Source of the DNA: Chloroflexota bacterium
GTDB lineage: Bacteria; Chloroflexota; Dehalococcoidia; GIF9; UBA5629
Direction: 5' to 3'
NCBI GenBank assembly: GCA_020354105.1
Contig: CP070642.1
Span: forward strand, 1,427,613 to 1,440,177
Length of the DNA stretch: 12,565 bases
Of this stretch, positions 7,290 to 12,565 are shown piece by piece. The translations under genes and the position numbers were made by a program. The stretch's first letter is position 1; each line of letters opens with the position of its first letter. The notes beneath the pieces are model-generated. The model searched no databases. It saw only the letters and a list, made by a program, of their open reading frames with translations, and had not been told where the DNA came from.

Positions 7290-7487
7290 TCAGCCGCGGC
7301 AGCTAGACTCATTCATAGACCTATCCCCTTTATCACTAGCCCGCAGCCTTAATACTCCTTTAGCATCAGCATAAAGGCCTCGCAAACTCGAAAACAGAAA
7401 AAACGCTGCAGCGCACAGGACAAAAGAAACAACAAAACATGCAACTGCAACAAGCAGCAAACTCAGTATTTCCATCTCCTTTACCAT
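7290..7487 (-). CDS. Small single-span membrane protein, unknown function
   Basis: A 65-residue protein that I cannot assign to a family. Residues about 6-34 form one long hydrophobic helix (LSLLLVAVACFVVSFVLC and onward), followed by a basic tail (RGLYADAKGVLRLRASDK) that by the positive-inside rule should be cytoplasmic. The start codon overlaps the end of the SQEKW copy 2 gene: ATGGTAA contains this ATG and the other gene's TAA. That indicates translational coupling. A second ATG four codons on is possible. Its position directly after a SQEKW gene parallels copy 1, which precedes a membrane channel, so this protein may anchor the SQEKW protein at the membrane (inference). Confidence 0.68.
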   Translation of the reverse strand: MVKEMEILSLLLVAVACFVVSFVLCAAAFFLFSSLRGLYADAKGVLRLRASDKGDRSMNESSCRG

Positions 7488-7807
7488 TTCTCCTGTGATA
7501 ATCTATATAACAGCCAAGTTGACAAACGTTTGTCTAGCTTGCCTACCCAACTCTCAATCTTCCGGATATCACCGCTGGCTAAAGCCGCCTTCTCTTCCTT
7601 AGTCAACGTGTAATATTCCTTAAGTGCTACATGAGGGTCTTCTGCCAAGCGGGACATGAACTCAGGCTCATCAGCTGCCCTGGCCAGCACAGATAGTATC
7701 GCCCACCTCCCAACCAAACCTTCCCTCGGTACAACAGTAGGTGCCTTCATCAATTCTTCTATTGTTTCGGAAGTTTCTTCAGTCTTCCCACGAATTCGTT
7801 TGTCCAT
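7481..7807 (-). CDS. Small soluble SQEKW-domain protein, copy 2 (function unknown)
   Basis: A 108-residue paralogue of the protein at 3212-3541, with 72 of the last 88 residues identical and the same domain order and C-terminus SQEKW. The N-terminal 20 residues differ, rich in Glu/Thr/Lys. No signal peptide, membrane segment or Cys is seen. The SVLARAADEPEFMSRLAEDP and YYTLTKEEKAALASGD blocks are the best conserved between copies; the first is much altered in the channel tail. The ATG follows GGAG at nine bases. It is the first gene of the apparent acetate operon (7807 to 4081) and diverges from a response-regulator gene across 211 bases. The upstream conserved element matches that of copy 1, so the duplication included regulatory DNA or that DNA has been kept by selection. 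Function is unknown; a scaffold or regulatory subunit is possible. Confidence 0.87.
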   Translation of the reverse strand: MDKRIRGKTEETSETIEELMKAPTVVPREGLVGRWAILSVLARAADEPEFMSRLAEDPHVALKEYYTLTKEEKAALASGDIRKIESWVGKLDKRLSTWLLYRLSQEKW

Positions 7808-7856
7808 TTCTATTAACTCCGTTGGCTTTTGACCAGCTTTTACACTCTTACTGTAG

Positions 7857-7903
7857 CAATTAGCTGATTAGCCCCTCATCGGTCTTTAGCTCTAATTGTC
7901 ATA
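7857..7903 (-). promoter_or_regulatory. Conserved leader element, copy 2
   Basis: CAATTAG (7857-7863) and CTAATTG (7892-7898) form a perfect seven-base inverted repeat. The minus strand between them has the core GAGCTAAAGACCGATGAG, differing from copy 1 by one base, followed by a variable part. Similarity to copy 1 continues outward on the plus strand through GTYATA to CTTTNGGC, near 7913. It lies 49 bases before the SQEKW copy 2 start and in the gap shared with the divergent response regulator. Confidence 0.6.
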
Positions 7904-7958
7904 GTACTTTGGCCTATGCTTTTACATAGGGCATTCTAAGTGTTTGACCAAGTGCTTA

Positions 7959-7988
7959 TTGTTTCTCTCGGTTTATATACTTTATAAT
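7959..7988 (+). promoter_or_regulatory. Possible promoter of the response-regulator gene
   Basis: TTGTTT (7959-7964), an 18-base spacer and a perfect TATAAT (7983-7988). The -35 matches only three of six. Transcription would start near 7995, about 24 bases before the ATG. Confidence 0.4.
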
Positions 7989-8018
7989 TGTGGCTAAACT
8001 GGCCGGGGATTATAGAAA

Positions 8019-8708
8019 ATGAAGGTAAAGACTAGAATTTTAATCGCTGATGACCATCCACTGCTGCGTGAAGCGCTTTGCCAGGTATTTTCCAATCAAA
8101 AAGACATGGAAATAGTTGGCGAAGCAAATAATGGCGAGGAAGCTATCAACTTAACCTCCCAATTGAAGCCAGATATTCTAGTTATGGATATCATGATGCC
8201 AAAACTTGATGGACTTGAAGCTAGTCGGCAGATTAAAAAAATTGCCCCCAACACAGCCATACTTATTCTCACTGCCTATGATGACGATAATTACGTTCTT
8301 GGATTACTGGAAGCTGGAGCAACTGGCTACCTACTGAAGAGCGCCCGAGGACAGGATCTAGTAGAAGCCGTGAGAGCTATTAAGGCCGGTGAATCAGTAC
8401 TCCATCCTAAAATCATTGAGAGACTACTCAAACAAGCCATGGCTAAACCAGTAGAAGGTGTAGACCGTAAAATAAAGGACATTTTGAGTGACAGGGAAAT
8501 GGAAATGCTGAAGCTGCTGGCTACAGGAATGAGCAACAAAGAGATAGCTGAAAAACTATGTCTCAGCCTGCGTACTGTCAAGGCTCATATGTCCAACATC
8601 TTCACCAAGATGAATGTCGCTTCACGAAGTGAAGCCCTGGTCAACGCCCTTAGAAAAGGGCTACTTACACTAGAAGATATTAAGCAAGAGAATTATTCAG
8701 AAGATTAG
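8019..8708 (+). CDS. NarL/LuxR-family response regulator
   Basis: Cytoplasmic two-component transcription factor, 229 residues. The receiver domain covers residues 5-120, with acidic pair D11-D12 (ADDHP), phosphoacceptor D57 (VMDIMMP), T87-region switch residue in LILTAYDD (T85) and Lys107 (YLLKSA). The C-terminal GerE/LuxR helix-turn-helix spans about 157-213 (LSDREMEMLKLLATGMSNKE, then TVKAHMSNIFTKMNV). The histidine kinase follows 68 bases downstream on the same strand and is the likely partner. The gene is divergent from the acetate operon, and the shared 211-base gap contains the conserved inverted-repeat element, so this regulator is a candidate for controlling that operon and the formate-channel transcript (inference). 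The signal is unknown. Confidence 0.93.
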   Translation: MKVKTRILIADDHPLLREALCQVFSNQKDMEIVGEANNGEEAINLTSQLKPDILVMDIMMPKLDGLEASRQIKKIAPNTAILILTAYDDDNYVLGLLEAGATGYLLKSARGQDLVEAVRAIKAGESVLHPKIIERLLKQAMAKPVEGVDRKIKDILSDREMEMLKLLATGMSNKEIAEKLCLSLRTVKAHMSNIFTKMNVASRSEALVNALRKGLLTLEDIKQENYSED

Positions 8709-8776
8709 AATATACCGATACTTGAACTAGCGTACATAATATATCTAAATGTATAGATGGGGAGAAGCATTCGACA

Positions 8777-10210
8777 ATGTCAAATAGATGGCGAATATTC
8801 CACATTTGTTTTCTAACTTTGCTCTTTTTAGTTCTGACTATATCCCATTACCACGAGCTACTGGCTGGAATACCTATAATAGGCGAGATATCCATTAGTT
8901 CGCTAATTGGTTTATCAAGGCTTACCTTCGAGCGATTCATTTATATCTTGCTGGTAATCTACGCTGGCTGGTCATTGGGAATAAAGGTCGGCATAGCCGT
9001 ATGGCTTGTATCCGCCCTAACTATGCTGCCTCGTGCACTATTTATATCAATCAGTCCCATAGATGCCATAACCGAGAGTGTCTCTGCGCTGACTATTAGC
9101 GGCTTAAGCCTCGCACTAATTCAAATGCGTCGGGGATGGCGCAAACAACAGAAAAAGCTGCGTGGAATCAAAGTAGCCCTAAGAACATCCCAGGAAAACT
9201 ACGAGGAGCTTTTTACTAATGCCAGCGATGCCATCTGGGTTCATGACCTTAACGGCAAGATAATTATAGCCAATAAGGCTTGCGAGAAGCTCAGTGGCTA
9301 CCCAATAGACGAAGGAATAGGTAAAAGCGTCTCCGAATTCATGTCCCCCGACGCGCTGGGAATAGCCAGGGAAATCAAAGACAAGCTCATGGAAGGACAA
9401 GCTATAGACCAGCGCTACGACCAGAGATTGATTAAAAAAGATGGCTCAGAAGCCATTGTAGAATTGCTTACCCGCATAATCAGAGACGATGATGGTAAGC
9501 CTATCGCCTTTCAGAACATCGCTCGTGATGTGACCGAGGAAAGAAGACTGCGGGACAATCTCAGATTTCAAATCCATAAAACCCTCATGGCGCAGGAAGA
9601 GGAACGAAAACGCATTGCCCGGGAACTCCATGACGATGTTGCCCAATCAATATTATTATTATCACGCCAACTGGATATCCTTACATCTGGAGACGTCCAT
9701 AAAATACCAAAGGCTGCGGTAGGCGAGCTAGAGCATATACAGAACATAGCCAATGAGACCTACAAGAGTATACAGCGCTATGCACGTGACCTGAGACCAA
9801 GCATTTTAGACCAAATGGGACTGGTAGCAGCATTGAATTGGCTGGCTGATGAACTTGGCAAAGAGCTGGGAATCAAAACTACTGTTAAAGCGGATAAATT
9901 ACCACAACTGCCAACAGAAACAGAGCTCGCCATGTTCCGCATTGCTCAGGAGACATTAAACAATGTCCGGAAACATGCTCAAGCTTCCGAGGTCAATATT
10001 ACAGTGAAGCTCGATTCAAATAACGTAAAGATGACTATAACAGACAACGGCAAGGGCTTCTTGACATCAAGATTGACCGGTGACCTGGCAAGAGAAGGCA
10101 AACTCGGCGTCTTAGGCATGGAAGAACGAGCGCGTCTTATCGGAGGTGATTTGAAGATAAAGTCAGAACTAGGCAAAGGTACAACTGTGCTGGCCAGAGC
10201 ACCTATCTAA
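8777..10210 (+). CDS. Membrane PAS sensor histidine kinase, HisKA_3 (NarX/DegS-like) type
   Basis: Sensor kinase of 477 residues. The N-terminus has about four hydrophobic segments (roughly 8-24, 53-66, 70-90 and 100-116), then a short linker, a PAS domain at about 140-255 (YEELFTNASDAIWVHDLNGK; ending FQNIARDVTEERRL), a dimerisation domain with phosphoacceptor His285 (RIARELHDDVAQSI) and a HATPase domain: N box QETLNNVRKHA (391-401), DNGKGF (423-428) and GKLGVLGMEERA (441-452). This architecture pairs with NarL-type regulators such as the one just upstream. There is no large extracytoplasmic domain, so the signal is probably sensed in the membrane or by the cytoplasmic PAS domain. The PAS segment shows no obvious haem or flavin signature I can name. 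A GGGGAG site lies 12 bases before the ATG. Confidence 0.93.
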   Translation: MSNRWRIFHICFLTLLFLVLTISHYHELLAGIPIIGEISISSLIGLSRLTFERFIYILLVIYAGWSLGIKVGIAVWLVSALTMLPRALFISISPIDAITESVSALTISGLSLALIQMRRGWRKQQKKLRGIKVALRTSQENYEELFTNASDAIWVHDLNGKIIIANKACEKLSGYPIDEGIGKSVSEFMSPDALGIAREIKDKLMEGQAIDQRYDQRLIKKDGSEAIVELLTRIIRDDDGKPIAFQNIARDVTEERRLRDNLRFQIHKTLMAQEEERKRIARELHDDVAQSILLLSRQLDILTSGDVHKIPKAAVGELEHIQNIANETYKSIQRYARDLRPSILDQMGLVAALNWLADELGKELGIKTTVKADKLPQLPTETELAMFRIAQETLNNVRKHAQASEVNITVKLDSNNVKMTITDNGKGFLTSRLTGDLAREGKLGVLGMEERARLIGGDLKIKSELGKGTTVLARAPI

Positions 10211-10247
10211 GTTGACGGAGAGGCTCATATCTAAATAGAACTAGCAC

Positions 10248-11108
10248 ATGACGAAAATGGGATTACCTGAAATTACGCAATTTCAGCAACTTGTCGACCA
10301 AGCTCTAGCCGAAGACCTCGGCTCTGGGGATGTGACTACAGAGGCATTGGTGCCTGAGATACAGCAGGACAAGGCATCGATAATAGCTAAAGCGAGAGGA
10401 GTCATAGCTGGAGTCGATATAGCCAAACAGGTTTTTCTTAAAGTCGACCTTAAATTAAAGATTGATATCCTTATCGAGGACGGCACAGAAGTTAAAGCTG
10501 CAGATGTGATATCCCGAATAGAAGGCAAAACCTCAAGTATACTGAAAGCTGAGCGGGTTGCCTTAAACTTCCTGCAACATCTCAGCGGAATCGCTTCGGA
10601 AACAGCCCGCTACGTCGAAGCCGTAAAGGGCCTACCTGTTAACATTACCGATACAAGAAAAACTACACCGGGATTAAGAGCATTAGAAAAATATGCTGTG
10701 CAAATCGGCGGTGGTAAAAACCATCGCATGCATTTAGGAGATGCTATTCTCATTAAGGACAACCACCTAGCAGCACTCCGTAACCAAGGACTTAGCATAA
10801 AAGAAGTTGTAGCCAGAGCCCGTCAAAAGTCTCCTCCAAAGCTGAAAATAGAGATCGAAGTTAAGACTAAAAAGGAAGCTATCGAAGCTGCCGAATCAGG
10901 AGCCGATATTATAATGTTGGACAATATGAACCTCGAAGATATGCGACAGGCTGTCCAGTCGATTAAAGGCCGCGCTTTAATCGAAGCTTCCGGAGGTATC
11001 AACCTGGAAAAGGTTAGAGCCGTTGCTGAAACCGGCGTTGACCTTATATCGATAGGAGCCCTCACCCACTCCTCGAAAGCCTTAGATATCAGCCTTGAAT
11101 TAGATTAA
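10248..11108 (+). CDS. nadC: Nicotinate-nucleotide pyrophosphorylase (quinolinate phosphoribosyltransferase)
   Basis: Makes nicotinate mononucleotide from quinolinate and PRPP in de novo NAD synthesis, in the cytoplasm. At 286 residues it has family length. Motifs include AEDLGSGDVTTEAL (21-34), ERVALNFLQHLSGIAS (102-117), DTRKTTPGLRALEKYAV (135-151), GGGKNHRMHLGDAILIKDNH (154-173), EIEVKT (202-207), IIMLDNM (221-227), EASGGI (246-251) and DLISIGALTHS (265-275), covering the basic residues that bind quinolinate and PRPP. The start is uncertain: neither this ATG nor the one three codons on has a good ribosome site. It lies 37 bases after the kinase gene, so it is probably transcribed with it. 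nadA and nadB are not in the window. Its stop overlaps the stop of the convergent ECF ATPase gene. Confidence 0.96.
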   Translation: MTKMGLPEITQFQQLVDQALAEDLGSGDVTTEALVPEIQQDKASIIAKARGVIAGVDIAKQVFLKVDLKLKIDILIEDGTEVKAADVISRIEGKTSSILKAERVALNFLQHLSGIASETARYVEAVKGLPVNITDTRKTTPGLRALEKYAVQIGGGKNHRMHLGDAILIKDNHLAALRNQGLSIKEVVARARQKSPPKLKIEIEVKTKKEAIEAAESGADIIMLDNMNLEDMRQAVQSIKGRALIEASGGINLEKVRAVAETGVDLISIGALTHSSKALDISLELD

Positions 11109-11821
11109 GGATTAGGTGGCGCTAGGCCATGGTCCTTGAGTAAAGAAGTATTACCCAAAATGGTTTCGGTGTCACCATCAGCAACCACTTTCCCCTCATC
11201 CATCACCACAGTCCGATGACATAAAGCGTCTACCAATTCCAGGTCATGGGTGGCAATGATTTTGGTCATCGGGAACTGTTGAAGTAGCTCAACCAAAGAC
11301 CACTTGCTTCTAGGATCGAGATTGCTAGTAGGTTCATCGATAACCAGAATCTCCGGATCCAAAGACAGAACGGTGGCAATAGCAATACGTTTTTTTTCAC
11401 CAAAGCTAAGATGATGTGGTGAACGCTGCTCATAACCACCCATCCCAACCCACTCCAGAGCTCGAGTCACACGCTGCCTCACCTCAGGTTCAGAGTAATT
11501 CATGTTAACAGGGCCGAAAGCAACATCATCAAAGACGCTCAGTGAAAAAAGCTGATCTTCAGGGTCCTGAAATACCAGCCCAACTTTCTTCCTTATCTCC
11601 TTTAAATTTTTATCCTCCATAATTAAGCCGCAAATCTTCACAGTGCTGTTGCCACGGAGGATGCCATTTAGGTGAAGCAAAAGCGTCGATTTTCCAGCAC
11701 CATTGGGTCCAATCACCGCCAAATTCTCACCAGGATAAACGACCAAGTTAACATCTTTCAGTCCCCGGTGTCCATCAGGATAATTAAAGGAAAGGTTTCT
11801 AATTTCTACAACTTTATTCAT
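11105..11821 (-). CDS. cbiO: ECF/cobalt-type ABC transporter ATP-binding protein
   Basis: ATPase of an energy-coupling-factor importer, 238 residues, acting at the cytoplasmic membrane face. Motifs: Walker A GPNGAGKST (38-46, Lys44), Q loop LVFQDPEDQLF (82-92; the acidic Q-helix typical of ECF ATPases), signature LSFGEKKR (138-145), Walker B ILVIDEPTSNLDP (158-170) and switch His192 (ATHDLE). The gene starts 11 bases after the CbiQ-type gene, with only a weak ribosome site, suggesting translational coupling. Substrate-binding partners (CbiM/CbiN or another S component) are not visible, so cobalt is likely but nickel or a vitamin is possible. Confidence 0.92.
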   Translation of the reverse strand: MNKVVEIRNLSFNYPDGHRGLKDVNLVVYPGENLAVIGPNGAGKSTLLLHLNGILRGNSTVKICGLIMEDKNLKEIRKKVGLVFQDPEDQLFSLSVFDDVAFGPVNMNYSEPEVRQRVTRALEWVGMGGYEQRSPHHLSFGEKKRIAIATVLSLDPEILVIDEPTSNLDPRSKWSLVELLQQFPMTKIIATHDLELVDALCHRTVVMDEGKVVADGDTETILGNTSLLKDHGLAPPNP

Positions 11822-11832
11822 AGCCTATCAAT

Positions 11833-12565
11833 TTACCACCAGATAACACAGGGGAAAACGAGCATAAGACAAAAGACAGCGCCAAAGTAAGCATCAGCCG
11901 ATTTGAAGCGTAAACTTTGCAGTGTGCGAACCTGACCATCAAAACCTCTGGATAACATAGCGGCATAAATCCTTTCACCCCGCTCATAGCTCCTTATAAA
12001 CAAGGTGCCAACCATGTTACCAATGGTCTTCAGTTGATACAGTCGTTTGCCACCGAAGTTCCGGCTATCGCGTGCCTGTTGCATACGCATCACTTCATCC
12101 GCCATAACAAAAATGTAACGATACATAAAAGAAAGTATTAATATCATCACCCGAGGTATGCCCAATTGCCTCAAGCCCTTTAGTAATTCGGCAAGCTTGG
12201 TTGTCGACGACAGCAAAATCAGAGTTAAAATGCAGAGCCAGGCTTTCACAATCACATTCGCCAGAATAAACAGACCGCTGTAAGTTACCGATACTTGCCA
12301 CAACCAGATATTATAGCTACCAGCTATCTCGCCCTCTTTGAAAAAAGGGATAAAGATAGCAATCAGCAAAACAAATGGGAAAATAACCAAAGACCTCTTC
12401 AGTATATAAAATGGAGGTAACTTGGAAAGTATTAGCAATACAGCAATAATACAGAAATAAAAGACGAAAACCCGCCAATTATTAGCCGGCGTCAACACCA
12501 CGGCTATGATGAAAGCCAGGCTAGCGACGAGCTTGGTCCGAGGGTCGAGCCTGTGTATAAAGCTG
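11833..12565 (-). CDS. cbiQ: CbiQ/EcfT-type transmembrane component (5' end beyond window)
   Basis: Membrane coupling protein of the ECF importer. An apparent GTG start at 12501 is not the real start: the frame is open to the window edge and encodes HRLDPRTKLVASLAF and FIIAVVLTP, which is the typical beginning of this family, so only a short N-terminal piece is missing. About 244 codons are visible. There are about five hydrophobic segments and two cytoplasmic coupling motifs, QQARDSRNFGG and AAMLSRGFDG. The second keeps the Arg-Gly of the ECF coupling motif, while the first has Ala-Arg-Asp. It is followed after 11 bases by the ATPase gene. Confidence 0.9.
   Translation of the reverse strand, partial: SFIHRLDPRTKLVASLAFIIAVVLTPANNWRVFVFYFCIIAVLLILSKLPPFYILKRSLVIFPFVLLIAIFIPFFKEGEIAGSYNIWLWQVSVTYSGLFILANVIVKAWLCILTLILLSSTTKLAELLKGLRQLGIPRVMILILSFMYRYIFVMADEVMRMQQARDSRNFGGKRLYQLKTIGNMVGTLFIRSYERGERIYAAMLSRGFDGQVRTLQSLRFKSADAYFGAVFCLMLVFPCVIWW

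Noticed and set aside
12499..12501. GTG as the start of the CbiQ-type gene
   Set aside because: The frame upstream to the window edge encodes the conserved family N-terminus, so the gene is cut by the window.
1..12565. CRISPR arrays, tRNA or rRNA genes, transposase genes
   Set aside because: No regularly spaced direct repeats, no recognisable tRNA or rRNA sequence, and no transposase motifs were found on either strand by eye.

Overview
This window appears to be chromosomal DNA from an uncultured anaerobic bacterium of moderate GC content. It carries a selenocysteine-type formate dehydrogenase, a formate/nitrite-family channel, an acetate importer with AMP-forming acetyl-CoA synthetase, a NarL-type two-component system, nadC, and part of a cobalt-type ECF transporter. 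The gene mix would fit an anaerobe using formate and acetate, for example a Chloroflexota/Dehalococcoidia relative. That taxonomic guess is weak, since no marker gene is present.

Layout. Positions 1-7807 are almost entirely minus-strand genes for C1/C2 metabolism. The first is the 5' two-fifths or more of a Tat-exported, selenocysteine-containing formate dehydrogenase catalytic subunit (1-1628), read through an in-frame UGA at 1053-1055. Its own promoter lies upstream and overlaps two matching TAGGTA-type palindromes. Next, transcribed in the order 3541 to 1943, are a small soluble protein and a formate/nitrite channel, ending at a strong intrinsic terminator (1888-1923). A 539-base non-coding stretch (3542-4080) follows, with a 106-base element bounded by inverted repeats. 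Then comes an apparent operon, transcribed 7807 to 4081: a second small soluble protein, a 65-residue one-helix membrane protein, a Cys-rich cyclic-nucleotide-binding-like protein, acetyl-CoA synthetase and a SatP-type acetate transporter.

The plus strand from 8019 carries a NarL/LuxR response regulator, a membrane PAS histidine kinase and nadC, probably one transcription unit. It is divergent from the acetate operon. nadC converges on, and shares its stop-codon bases with, a minus-strand ECF ATPase and CbiQ-type membrane protein. The CbiQ gene runs off the right edge.

The most unusual feature is a protein domain of about 73 residues ending in the exact C-terminus SQEKW. It occurs three times: as the C-terminal tail of the formate channel and in two stand-alone proteins of 109 and 108 residues that are about 82% identical over 88 residues. 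Each stand-alone gene also has the same upstream element, an inverted repeat enclosing a nearly invariant 18-base core. One copy heads the formate-channel transcript and the other heads the acetate operon, next to the divergent two-component genes. Together this suggests a co-regulated formate/acetate module with a shared accessory domain of unknown function.
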